This document shows, one piece after another, positions 10,526-21,058 of a stretch of 64,000 nucleotides of DNA (position 1 is the stretch's first letter; every line of letters starts with the position of its first letter). Source of the stretch: Macrocystis pyrifera (taxonomy: Eukaryota > Sar > Phaeophyceae > Laminariales > Laminariaceae). The stretch lies in NCBI GenBank assembly GCA_031763025.1, contig JASSKH010000007.1, forward strand, positions 11,197,454-11,261,453, written 5' to 3'. Position numbers and translations under genes: made by a program. A model generated the notes under the pieces. That model was not told the DNA's origin. It ran no database searches and worked only from the letters and a program-made list of their open reading frames with translations.

Positions 10526-13500
10526 CGCGGTGGTCTCCTGGGACAGTTCGAGACCCGCTTCGACGGTCTGATCTGTCACCAGGACACGATTAACGCGGTG
10601 TCCTACAGCCCCGACGGCCGGCGTCTAGCGAGCGCGTCGAGCGACTCCACGATCAAGCTCTGGGACCCTTTCTCCGGCTCGCAGGTAGGTACAGATGGAG
10701 GAGCAGAGCAAAGCAGAGCGGTAGGAAAAATGTTTTCGGCTTCCCTGACGATAGATTCAAGTCGGCCGACGACAACACGTTTGGTATACTTAAAGCGACT
10801 TCATCATCACAACGTATCTACTGTAGTGCCACACGCCCATCCAAACGCAGGGGATGACGAAGCCTGTTGTCTTGGTTTGCCCTTGGTTTTCTTCTTTCGG
10901 GTTACTGCTTTCTGAGTGATAGTAAGCCCATTGTTGAGGAAGGAAAACGCAATCAAAACAACGAAAACAATTAAAAATCGGCAAGACCAAGAAAACACAG
11001 CATGGGCTGATCGGTGCACCGAGCGACGAGACGAGACGAGGGCAGTACTATCGAAAAAAAGGGTGCGCTTGCAAGTGAAAAACGGGACGGTATCGGCCGT
11101 CGCTACGTGTAGGCGCGAATGCGCAAGGAGCGCGTCGGTGGCGCTAAGCCTGATGCAATCACGCCAAAAAACGATGAAAACCGCTTTTCACCTTCAAGCC
11201 TCGGCACCATGAATTGGTATGGCATGTTGGGATGGCGCCGTCATAAGCAGACGGCAGAAAGAACCACACCTCACACTATGGTTCGGTAATATCTGTACCC
11301 TCGACGCTTAGCTATGAATACCATCTTTATAGCAGTGTGCGTGACCAACAATTAGCCACCCTTGTGGCTGCTGTGAGCCTTCCAAACAAAGTTTCCCGTA
11401 ATCCCTCCCCCATTCGAGCTCGGCAGCCAGAAATACTCATTTTCCGTTCGCGTGTTGCAATCTATCCTCTCGCGCCTGCCCTCCACTCCCTCGCCTGCCA
11501 TAATACTACAGCTCCATCTTCTACCCCCCCCCCTCCCTTCCCCCCGATCGTAATGCAGTATACGCACCTTTGCGTAGACATCTCAAAAAACTACTTTTGG
11601 GATACGCAGATAACGAAAGCAATAGGAAAGGGCAAGGCACATGTAGGCACGATGGACGCGATCCTGAACAGACTCGCACCTTGACACCAGGATTAATAGA
11701 TGTATCCTGATTAATGTGATAGTGCAATAGCTGGAACATGAGGGAGAAGAAAGGAGCACGAAGTCCGTAAAACAGTTGGAAACAGTACAGACGACAGCAG
11801 CTAAAAAAAATGCTAGAATGCTCAAGTACGATGAGTAATACAGTATTGAGAGCAGAACTGGGAATATACCCACTGAAGACAAATAGAGACGTGAGGAAGT
11901 TGAAATGACGATATAAAGCAAGGAGCATACCAAAAAAGAGGTTGCCAGCCATAGTTGATAGAGCTGTATGGGAAAAAGCAACGAAAGGGCGAACTGGAAT
12001 AAAGCGGGATAGCGTAGTCGAGAAAGTATGAAAGGATATAGGAGGAAACTAAGAAGGGGTGATGTCCGCCGGGAAGTTTGGGAGGTACGAGACAGAAGTA
12101 GAAGAAAGGAGAGAAAGAAGGGAAAAGCTAGCGCTAAGGAACATTGTGAAATCGGAGAAACACTTGGAGGTATACGGGGGACTAAGCGAAGGGATAGCAA
12201 TGAAAGCGTATTTGCACGGCCCAATGGACTTCGCGAAAGCGCTGAAACTGCGATTTCGTGTAGGGGACCTGGACCTGCCAGAAGGAAGAAAGAGGTACCA
12301 GGTATACCAGTAGCCTGGAGAAGGAGGGTGTAGATGCACAGATGTGCCCGTGTGGCAGAGCAACAGAGAGTAGAACTCACATAGCAGGATAATGTGAAAT
12401 ATACAAGGAGAAACGGGATGTGTTAGAAGAGGACAGGAGGGAAATAAACGAATGTGACATGGAGGAGTTTGGTACACTAAGGTAGCAGCGAGAAACGATC
12501 GCTGTCCTAGGATATAGATGGTGGCCACAGGCGGCGAAACAGGAAGGGGGTGAGATTAGCAAAAAGTTTCTACGTAACATATGGAAATAACGTATTGAGC
12601 GCCCGACCGTTGGAGGTGTCTCTATTAGGAGCAGGAACGGTGATCCGTCTCGAATGGGATGCGTGGTCAATGGTCAAAATACTAAGGCAAACAACAAATG
12701 AGTACGCTCCCCCCCCTCCCCGCTTCACGCGCTTCGCGCTTGGTGCCAGCAATGTCTGCCAGGTCGACTTGCTCCGTCCCGGCATTGTAGGGTTGCGAGG
12801 GTCTATGGTCATACGGCTACGGCAATGCATGAGATCGAGGACATATTTCCTATTGAGTACACCCCCCCCACTTTTCCATCCCCCTCCCCCCCCGACATCG
12901 TAGGGATGCGAGGGTCTATGGTCATACGAATACCGCTATGCACGACATGAGTACCCCCCCCCCCTCTCTGCCCCCCCCCCTCCCCCCCCCCGACTGGTTC
13001 CCTCCATGCCTTGGACAAGGTCCGCCTACTGAGCGGACACCACGAAGGTTTACCGGTGTGGGATGTGGCGTGGAGTGGGGACAGCATGTTTCTGGTGTCG
13101 TGCGGAGCAGATCGCTCCTTAGTGGTGAGCACCAGACACATGTTATCATAAAATACGACATACATATATACTGTGCCATAAAAAGCGTTTTCTTTTTCTC
13201 TCAACAGCGAAGGTAAGGGGTGCTGAAGTCGAACATTGCATTTTCGGAAGTCTCTCTCTCTCTCTCTCTCTCTCGAACAGATCTTTCCGAGCGCACCTTG
13301 TTGTTTTCGGTATCGGCAAACCGTCTTCCCGTTCTGGAAAAAGAGTTCTTGCCCCCTGAGCACAAAAAGAACAACACGATCGCGCCCCCCCCCCCCCCCT
13401 TGTGCGAACTCAACGCTCCGTACGGTGTATGTACGGGTGCACCTACAGTAAATAGCGTTACGTTTCTTTATTTTTTTCAGGTTCCCTTCTGTCCTCCCTT

Positions 13501-13689
13501 TTTTTTAAGAGCTCCTTCCTCTCACCCCCAGCGCTGACGCTCTCCAAAAACAAAATTGGACAGGTCTGGAACACCGCCTCAGCGGAGCCGTTCGTCCGGC
13601 GCCTCTTGGGCCACTCTGACCACGTGAAGCGTTGCGCTTTTGCGGACGGCGGAGCGGACGCGGTGCTTTCGTGCGGGGGCGACGGCACT
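10526..13689 (+). CDS. WD40-repeat exons (10526-10684, 13020-13124, 13564-13689)
   Basis: Three phase-0 exons encode consecutive WD40 blades. The first reads [20 protein letters not shown], then [18 protein letters not shown], a textbook repeat with D..I, SPDG, S.D.TIKLWD. The second reads [20 protein letters not shown], then SCGADRSLV. The third completes it with VWNTASAEP, then [13 protein letters not shown] and SCGGDGT. Donors are CAG|GTAGGT, GTG|GTGAGC and ACT|GTGAGA. Acceptors are TTCCAG, GGACAAG and GGACAG. WD40 propellers act as protein-interaction scaffolds, and at least four more blades would be needed for a closed propeller. Others may be in missed exons at 9-10.5 kb and 13.7-15.6 kb. 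The intron between the first two exons holds the LINE relic at 11690-12960. Confidence 0.8.
11690..12700 (+). pseudogene. Degenerate LINE reverse transcriptase, C-terminal region
   Basis: Conceptual translation over several frames gives the end of a non-LTR retrotransposon polymerase ORF. A conserved block [20 protein letters not shown] lies at about 12213-12275. A Cys-rich [13 protein letters not shown] motif follows at 12342, then [13 protein letters not shown] after an in-frame TAA, and [20 protein letters not shown] at about 12490. The last block is [18 protein letters not shown], running into the C-terminal [12 protein letters not shown] and a stop near 12697. Frame changes and stops show that it is dead. 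It lies in an intron in sense orientation. Upstream, 11690-12000 is a weaker match. The last block is the one repeated in the truncated copies at 5.46, 16.1 and 58.9 kb. Confidence 0.65.
12700..12960 (+). mobile_element. LINE tail of the same insertion, with terminal unit duplicated
   Basis: Directly follows the pseudogene. GAGTACGCTCCCC is followed by the GGCATTGTAGGG..GAGGGTCTATGGTCATACG unit, ATTGAGTAC plus a C run, and then a second copy of the same unit (12895-12950) ending in ATGAGTACCCC. This is the best evidence that the dispersed tail belongs to this LINE. Confidence 0.65.
13251..13274. repeat. TC dinucleotide microsatellite
   Basis: About 12 TC units in the intron before the third WD40 exon. 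Confidence 0.9.
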
Positions 13690-15636
13690 GTGAGACAGAG
13701 ACGACGTATACAACGTGTATAACGACGCTCACTGAGTGAAACGACTCCTCTTAATAACAATTTGTTGCAGCGTTTTGACCGCACCTCGTATATACTTCGT
13801 ACAGTATATATAAAATTTAAAAAAGCAGCTGTGATATCGAGGATTTGGTTGAACCTCATTTTGGCAGGCTGTGTGCGATGCTGTACTAGTGATACTTCTA
13901 CCGCGCGTACTACGGGTTTTAAGATGGCATCGCGCCGGAAATACAGTCCGTACATGAGAAAGCACATATATCGAACTCGCTCACTGAATGAACGATCTTC
14001 TACAACTGTGCAGCGTTTTAAACCGTACCTCGTGCATGTATTCCTCGTACGGCAGTACATATGTGTACACTGAATGAAAGGCCTTTACACTTGCGCAGCA
14101 TTTCGAAACGTTAACTCGTATGTACCTCGTGTACGTACCGAGAGGCTCACTAGGTGGGATTACCTCTGTTGCACACGTCGGGGAGATCACGATCTAGCCC
14201 ATCTAGACCATCTAGATCCTCTGCAGCAGCTTCCCGCTATGAGCCGTTGCGCAAGGTCCGGCATCTACAGAGATCCCTGCTCAGAAACTGTGCAGCCACT
14301 ACACTGGAGAACGCACGAGTGTACTGAGAGTGCACACTGCAGTAACGTTTCGTCGTCGCTTTAAATTCGTGTATGGGTTGGGATTAATGAGACATCTCTG
14401 CTGCGATCAGCCGGAGACTTTCACACAAGGGCTGCTACCCCCCGCGTTGATTTGATGGCAATCAACGCGGCGCCTCGTCGCAGAGAGTCGTTACTCCGGC
14501 AAAATAAGCACTATCAGCACGCACTAACCCTAACCCTTCAAGATTTACTGAGATTTTCTTCCATCCTCTTCGAAATCGGATGCGTTGTTGCCACCACCTC
14601 CGCATGCTCCCCTCACGGAGCACAGACAAGCTTCGACGAAGCGCATCGTTTCCCGCACACATCACAAATTCTTCCAAGTAACAACACACCTGACAAAAAA
14701 CCACCAACAAGAAAAAAAAAAGAGAGAGAAGCTCCCACTACGTATCAGCAGCGCTTGCATCTTTTCAAAGCGCTCATCAAACCGCGAAACATAGACGATG
14801 CACTTTTTGCGCCCCAAGCAGGTTCTCGCTCACCGAGCGCTCCTAATCGGAGGAACTACGCACCCAATATCGTTGGATCCGACGTGCATTTTTTTTTCAG
14901 TGGCGGTTTCTCTTATAGTGCCGGTTTGAGCAGCGCCGGCTGCCCGCTACGTACAGTAGTGCCTGTGGAATCACTTGCCACAGATGAGATTTACTCAACC
15001 AGTGCGTCACAGTGGTGTGCGGAGTGTATAGTGCCGGTTGGCGCTATATATAGCCAGTGTGGTAGTGTGCGGAGTGTATAGTGCCGGTTGACGCTGTATA
15101 CAGTGCCGGTTTTGCTGTGGCTGGCGCAGGCATACCGACACTCTGTTGTAGCGACCGGCACTACCGTATCGCATACCGGGACTATATGGCGCACCCCCCT
15201 GGGATGATATTTCCGAGCCGATTTATCTTCAAAACGAGGGCGGGGGCACTGAGGGCACACACAACGACAACAACAAAAAAAAAAAAACCAATAATGGAGG
15301 GTTTGGACAGATCTTGTCGATACATTTCACATAGATGCATACATGCATCAGTCGGTATTTTTTTTTTTCAACACACTTCCCGAGGAGTTGTCGGGGGAAA
15401 GTCGGGTTGGAAATTCGTTTCCAGGAGGTGTGCTATTTCTTCATCACCCGTGTGGTACGGCGGAGACGCCCAAGTCGCGCGCGATTCGTACATACGTAGG
15501 GCCCACCAGTAGGAGTCCAGCTTTTTGTCGAGGTCTACTCTGTGTAGCTGTTGGCTTTCTTCTCAAGTGAGGAGCGTCAGCTTTTTTTCAGGTGCTCTCT
15601 GTGTACCCCTACTATGCCGTAGCACGCGTCAACCAG
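13690..15636 (+). other. Intron or inter-gene stretch with degenerate tandem repeats
   Basis: Three imperfect units of about 95 bp (near 13727, 13978 and 14068) share CACTGA.TGAA, a GCAGC.TTT core and ACCTCGT, with a weaker match near 14280. A second tandem block at 15010-15115 repeats GTGCGGAGTGTATAGTGCCG. No exon is convincing. A candidate acceptor TTTTTTTTCAG at 14900 leads into frames that stop quickly. This gap separates the WD40 and FN3 exon groups, and phases at its two sides do not match, so it may be a gene boundary. Confidence 0.5.
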
Positions 15637-16526
15637 GTGGTGGTGCTGGTGGTGCTGGTGGTGGTGCTGCTGCTCCCGCTTCCGCATCGCGCGCCCCACC
15701 CCCCGTCCCCTCGTCGAATATCCCCGCCCAGGTGCGAAAGTGGGTATTGACGCCCAACGTACCGGCGCCGCCACCCAAGCCTTTCGTCACCCATAGGACG
15801 CGCACCTGGGTCATGCTCAACTGGAGGGTGGCCGCCGGAAGCAACGAGGAAGTGACGGCCTATATTGTGTCGTGGAGGTTGGGTCGCAAGGGCAACTTCG
15901 ACAACGAGCTGACGGTAAGGACACGGGACAGCACGGCGGAGCGCCAAGCTGCCTTCTCCTATACGTTTTACCACTCTGTCTGGTGATGTAAGCTCCATTT
16001 AGTGTTCATATTAGACTACAAACGTGGATTATATTCCTGTTCAGCGTGGATTATAGGACGGGAATCCGGGAATGTCGTGTCCCCCCCCCCCCCCACGTCC
16101 CGATGCTCCATCTCGAAAGGGATGCGTGGTCAATGATCAAATGCAAGCAACATTTGAGTACCCCGTCCCGGCATTGTAGGGATGCGAAGGTCTACGATCA
16201 CACGTCTACGGCCATGCGTGACATCGAGTACCCTCCCTCTCTCCCCACCCCCTCCGCCCTTGTGCAATTTCCGGACTCACAACAAGGGGTTTTCTTTTTT
16301 TTTTTTTTGCCGCAAAACTCTTCTTCAAACCTCAAGGGCCACGCCAAACCCTAACCTTGACCCTAATACTACGTGTTACCACCCCTATCGCCATTGCAGG
16401 TGGCGGGGGATCAACTGCGGCGCGATGTCACCGGGCTTCTGCCGGGGTCTCTCTACTTTTTTTTCCGCGTGGCAGCGGTCAACAGGATGGGGCGAGGCCT
16501 GTGGAGCGAGACGACCGACATGGCAC
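15637..16526 (+). CDS. FN3 domain 1: exons about 15637-15914 and 16400-16526
   Basis: Two exons joined in phase 0 (donor ACG|GTAAGG, acceptor CATTGCAG). After a Gly/Ala/Pro linker they give NVPAPPPKPFVTHRTRTWVM, LNWRVAAGSNEEVTAYIVSW, then DVTGLLPGSLYFFFRVAAVN and GRGLWSETT. This matches the fibronectin type III fold: a Pro-rich A strand, the conserved Trp of strand B, TAYIVSW as strand C, L.PG..Y.FRV.A.N..G as strands E-F, and WSE..T at the start of strand G. The exact exon start is uncertain: acceptors at 15591 and 15636 both keep the frame. Donor GTACCT gives phase 1, which does not fit the next recognised exon. FN3 domains are beta-sandwich interaction modules found both inside and outside cells, and no signal peptide was seen. 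Confidence 0.8.
16080..16260 (+). mobile_element. Short LINE-tail copy inside FN3 intron
   Basis: The LINE ORF end (CTCGAAAGGGATGCGTGGTC) is followed by TTTGAGTACC and directly by the terminal unit GGCATTGTAGGGATGCGAAG..ACGGCCATGCGTGACATCGAGTACC. The long middle tail is missing, giving a compact version. Confidence 0.65.
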
Positions 16527-16730
16527 GTACCTATACAACATACCCAAGAAGAGACATTTTGTCTATATGGCGTGCGGCAACCGATGCTGCACCAGGTTTC
16601 GCTTCGGTCGTCCCACAGAGTGCTACGTACGGGTATATACCGTTTACCGTCATATTCCAGAGTACTACGGGTTTTACCACGACATATGCCCACATAATTT
16701 GTCGACTCTTGTGAAACATGAATTCATGGT

Positions 16731-16731
<1 letters not shown>

Positions 16732-16769
<38 letters not shown>
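16732..16769. repeat. 38-nt C homopolymer
   Basis: Uninterrupted C run in the intron after the FN3-1 exon ending at 16526. Confidence 0.9.
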
Positions 16770-16772
<3 letters not shown>

Positions 16773-17159
16773 TTGTACTACAAAAGTGGAAGCAATTAGG
16801 GACTGATTTAGGCCAGACACGAAGAAGTTTTCCCCTGGGCGGGTTGTCCACTGATTACCACCACTCACGGACGGGTTTGTGAGAAACGTTGGCTCGTAAA
16901 CATGAAGACCAAACAGTTCCTTTACGCTTCCTTCCACCCAGGGTGGTTTCGCTCTGGTCGGAAGCACGAGGACCGATTGGTCTTCTTGTTAGTAGTAATG
17001 TCTTCTACGCTCCTGATAATTTCAACGAGAGCGGTATCACCCTGGGTGGGACAGCGATAATAGTCATATCGTCCCTTAAAAAAAAAACACCAGCAGACCT
17101 AGTCGTGTCGCCCTTCTTTTGTGCCCCGTTTTTTGTTTTGATATATAGATGCATCCATA

Positions 17160-17425
17160 CATCCGGCTCTTGGTTGTTTTTAACGACCATGTGTAACACC
17201 GCAGACACGCACGGTGAAACCGGCGTGATCCAGGTCGACGGCACATGAGATGGATTATCTCCCTGCTTCGCGACGGAGAGAGACCTTTCACGGAAGGCAC
17301 GATGCCTACGTACGTACGTACGTACGATCCAGGTCGACGGCACATGAGATGGATTATCTCCCTGCTTCGCGACGGAGAGAGACCTTTCACGGAAGGCACG
17401 ATGCCTACGTACGTGCGGCAATCAC
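17160..17425 (+). pseudogene. Two decayed tandem copies of the exon at 18010
   Basis: Copies at about 17229-17312 and 17328-17420 match each other nearly perfectly and match the functional exon start at 18000-18085. All share CAGGTCGAC, a GAGATGGATT block, GGAGAGA.ACC, ACGGAAG.CAC and a GGC(A/G)ATCACGA stretch. Upstream similarity also covers part of the intron (GACCATGT, CACCGC/ACGGAC, CGGTGAA). In the frame used by the real exon both copies read VDGT then a stop. A TACG tetranucleotide array separates them. Confidence 0.6.
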
Positions 17426-17489
17426 GACAATCCCAAACAAAGAAAAACAGGGTTTTTAGTTTCCTTTTTCTAGTTTTCATATTTTTGTG

Positions 17490-17765
17490 AGTGGTCGACG
17501 TTGAAACTACTGTAGTCTAATATGCTACTACTGTCCAATAGTCTACTGTAGTAGTCCAATAGTCTGCTGCAGTCCCAATAGGTTTTGTCCCATCGGGGAA
17601 CGTTAATGTTCTATGAGTGATCAACGTTGAAGCTACTGTAGTCTAATAGGCTACTACTGTCCAATAGTCTACTGCAGTAGTCCTACAGTCTACTGCAGTT
17701 CCGATAGGTTTTGTCCCATCGGGGAATGAATGTTAATGTTTTATGAGTGATCAACGTTGAAGCTC
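17490..17765 (+). repeat. Tandem repeat, two and a bit units of about 122-132 bp
   Basis: Units share GATCAACGTTGAAGCTACTG, TAGTCTAATA.GCTACTACTG, GTCCAATAGTCTACTG and ATAGGTTTTGTCCCATCGGG. The third unit breaks off after the first motif at 17765. A diverged fragment of the same motif occurs near 21640 and at 60835-60900. Confidence 0.75.
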
Positions 17766-18009
17766 CTTCGTGCCGCACATTGTTGTGGACGGAAAACGAA
17801 CGCAATGGTTGTATATTTTACGAGCTGTAATAATAACCAGAAAGTTATTTCAACGTCACCTCTACTACTTACGCGTGTCACTTCTCATACGAAGAATACA
17901 CTGTACTGCCCTCAGGCGGTACACTTGCGGTTGCTTAATGACCATGTATGTGCCTGGTACGTGTCTATGCACCACGGACGTCGTCGGTGAACCCGCACGG
18001 TTACTTCAG

Positions 18010-18148
18010 GTCGACACCGAGATGGATTTTCCGTTGGCGATGGAGAGACCGTTGACGGAAGCCACCACGCCCACGGCGATCACGATAAGCTTTTTCGCGC
18101 CCGAGACCGACGCTACCGAAGATGAAGATCATTCGCTTCGTTGTGCAG
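18010..18148 (+). CDS. FN3 domain 2, N-terminal exon
   Basis: After acceptor TTACTTCAG the open phase reads ERPLTEATTPTAITISFFAP, a typical A-B strand of an FN3 domain, then ETDATEDEDHSLRCAG. Donor is GCAG|GTGATC. Entry is phase 0 and exit phase 1. Neither matches its neighbours at 16526 and 19733, so a small exon is probably missing on each side. The same exon start is duplicated upstream as two decayed copies. Confidence 0.55.
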
Positions 18149-19732
18149 GTGATCCCGAAACAAACAAAACACGAAAGCCAAAAACAAAAACGAACAAAAA
18201 TAGAGCCATCAAACCGTGGTACCGAACGGACGGACGGAACGTAAGGTACGTCCGGAAGACGTGTTGAAAACAAATAATCCCGGCGTTTTAACTTCTTGTT
18301 TGAGTTTACTGCACCACAACTTTGGGGTGGACAACGCTGCTTGGAATATTTGTGGGGGGGGGGGGGGGGGAATGCACCGTGACTTAAAAACCTCGAGGTA
18401 GCGGACAAACCCAATGATTACTTTTGGGGATATCATCAATCTATACACGAGCATCGTGAATCGTGAGTGAGCGCCCAGCAGTTGCCGTTAGGATCGTGTT
18501 ACACCCGCACCGTATGGCTGCTTTGCATCAACCATCGTAACTCGAAGATCAGTTCGTATATATCACTCCCCCAACTACGCCGCGACCTTCGCTAAAATCG
18601 TCCCTTTTTAGTTTCGTCACTTTGAAGTCCCTGAGAGGGTTAAGGCATATGCCTTAACAATAAGGTAGAATAAATCTCACGAAGGGTATTGCTGTAGAGT
18701 AGTGTCCTCGCCAGAGGGGGGGGGGGGGGGATCGGGGGCATATTGCACCGAGTGCCGCTAAAAACGCCCCGCAGAATTAAATCTGCACCCCGTCTAGGAC
18801 AGACGATTTCTTCCAGGGAAACAGCAGCACAAGCTGCAGCTTACAGCTGGAGATGCAGATGCGCAGCAGTTTTCGTTGGGTGCCGCCTTTCTTTTTTCTT
18901 GCAACCGGAAATCACGATGCCTTCCTTGGCTGCTTGCGGCAGCTTGAAAAAAAACGATCGCTACAACTTGTGATCCTGCTCCTCTGATTCCGGCGCCCAA
19001 CGACAATGACATGCTCGGATAATATTTTTCCGTGAAAAGTAGCGAAGCACCACAGGATGAAAAACAAAAACAGTCGATCTCGGCAACCATGATCGATAAG
19101 ACTATTTTTGCAACCCACGTGAGCGTGAACAACATAGCAACCCCACACGAAAAAAACGGCTCTTAATTTTGCCCTATGGACCCATCCCCTCCCCTACCCC
19201 GCCCCCATATGTACCCTTCCAAAACACGCCTCCTCCTCTTTCCTTGCCGTGGGCGGGGGGCGGCTTGAACGCTATTTGTCGCCCAGGCGAAAGGCGGAGG
19301 GCTAGACTTCGACGAGGGAGAGGCAATGGAATGCACATGGGCGGAAGCGATGGCAGGGGGGGTGGAGTTAAAGGTGAAAATGAACTTCATCACACGGACA
19401 GACCCCCCCCCCCCCCCTCTCTCTCTCCCTTCCGGATGACACATGCATGCCGTTCGCTACATGTTCGGCAGAGCACTTTCCTTTCTGCGGCTACATACTG
19501 CAGGAAACATCCGACCCCCGTTTTTTTTCCAGAGCTCTTCATGGGTCATGACCCGACTCGCGGGTTGGGACAGAAAAATCTTACGGGTCGGTTCAGGTCG
19601 GGTCGGATGGGGTCGGGTCGGATCGGGATACTTTCATCCTCTAGCGGATCGGGTCGGGCCCCCATTACTTGATGCGACCCGACGTGACCCTCGAAGGCTG
19701 ACCCGACTCGTGAACAACCTTGTTTTTTTCAG
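18149..19732 (+). other. Intron with G run and palindromic repeat
   Basis: Contains a G run at about 18353-18370, another near 18716-18730, a CT-rich stretch near 19410-19430 and the GGGTC foldback at 19540-19715. A short exon must be missing here if the FN3-2 model is right. Confidence 0.4.
19540..19715. repeat. GGGTC/GACCC foldback repeat, copy 2
   Basis: GGGTCGGTTCAGGTCGGGTC and related motifs in the left part, GACCCGACGTGACCC and GACCCGACTCG in the right part. It lies just upstream of the acceptor TTTTTTTCAG of the exon at 19733. Confidence 0.65.
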
Positions 19733-21024
19733 GCCAGAATGCGTATCGCCGATAGTTATCGATGGTGGTACGAAGTATTGATGGAGGGGGGAATACAGTG
19801 GAGTCCTGTTGCTTCGCGGCTATTCCTTTCGCGAACCACTTGGTAAGAACTAAGACGCTTAGCTGAGATGTTTGCTTACGACGATTTTACGTTTCCTTGC
19901 GCCGGTGATGCGTCTGAGGGCGGCCTTTCACGCGAGTGGCGGCTACGTAGACGGTATTTCCTCTCGTAAAAATAAGAACAAACGACAGGTGTGAGAGCGA
20001 GGGTTCGGTCGAATACCCATCTTCGCAAGCTGCGTGGGATATGCTTCGATCGCACTGACTACGGGTTTTGAAGAGAACAAACTCTGACAGCTACGAAACT
20101 CAGGGAAGGTTACACTCAAGCGGTAGACTCCGTGAATGTGTTGCAGTAGGTCAGCAGAGATCCAGTCCTGGCCTGATGCTCGGGTTCGTGCGGCTCACTT
20201 GATGCGTCTGCGGTGGGCGCAGCTCGTACATGCACCCCATGATGAGAACTCTGCTCTTCATGTTGTACGACGAAACAATATACTACCAATGGGTTCACAC
20301 GTGTGCTGCGGCAGAAATATGGCCCGGGTTGAGTGGTACAGTCGTGCTGCATCAGTGCAACGAGCGGTGCACTTGATCCTGCAGCTCATCGGACCTCTCA
20401 TCTAAGACTCTATCCGGAGGTTATGCTACAAACGGAAAAGCCGGATCCAAGGCTTGATCCTGAAGACACGAGGGAGATAAGAGGCTCGAAGTCAACCGAC
20501 ATGACCATGATTGCACACGACACCCCCTCCTTCCTCGCTCCGGCCGCCCCAGCTCGTATGGTATCGGCTCTCTTCTTCATTAAAATGATGTATATATATA
20601 TCCCGAGAATCGCCTAGAAGAAAATAGTGTACGTAAAAATCGTTTTTTTCGTCTTGAGCAGGTATCAAGACAGCCAGCCGGTAGTTCCTCCTGGGTGGAT
20701 AAGCGAGGATAAAGGTAACATGACCACGGGCGGTGGTACCTCACCTACACCCATGAAGACAAGCGATTCGCGGTCGAAGCAATATTTTCTAGGCTCACAC
20801 TGCGGAGGTGGTGCCGTCTGATCGCTCGTGTATCCGCCCCGTCCATCGAACACAACCGTAAGCAAACCACAATGTGTCGGGAAACTGTGTATGGCGCGCG
20901 CACTCGTGCACATACGCGCCAACATTTGGGAGCATGAAAGTACGTATTTCTCCGTTTTTGCTTCAGGGCGCGGAGAAGGCAAGCGCGAGGGGTTCCAGAG
21001 GATCCCCAGGGTCGCCGACCGCAC

Positions 21025-21058
<34 letters not shown>

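Noticed and set aside
11583-12380. 265-codon minus-strand open frame
   Set aside because: It is the antisense of the degenerate reverse transcriptase, and its Leu/Ser-rich content is a shadow of purine-rich coding sequence.
14525-14545. Telomere-like TAACCCTAACCC
   Set aside because: Only two units and inside an intron or gene gap, not a telomeric tract.
16967-17085. Possible FN3 exon (GGTAIIVISS resembles an FN3 B strand)
   Set aside because: The resemblance covers only about ten residues, no good acceptor-donor pair fits, and it runs into an A-run.
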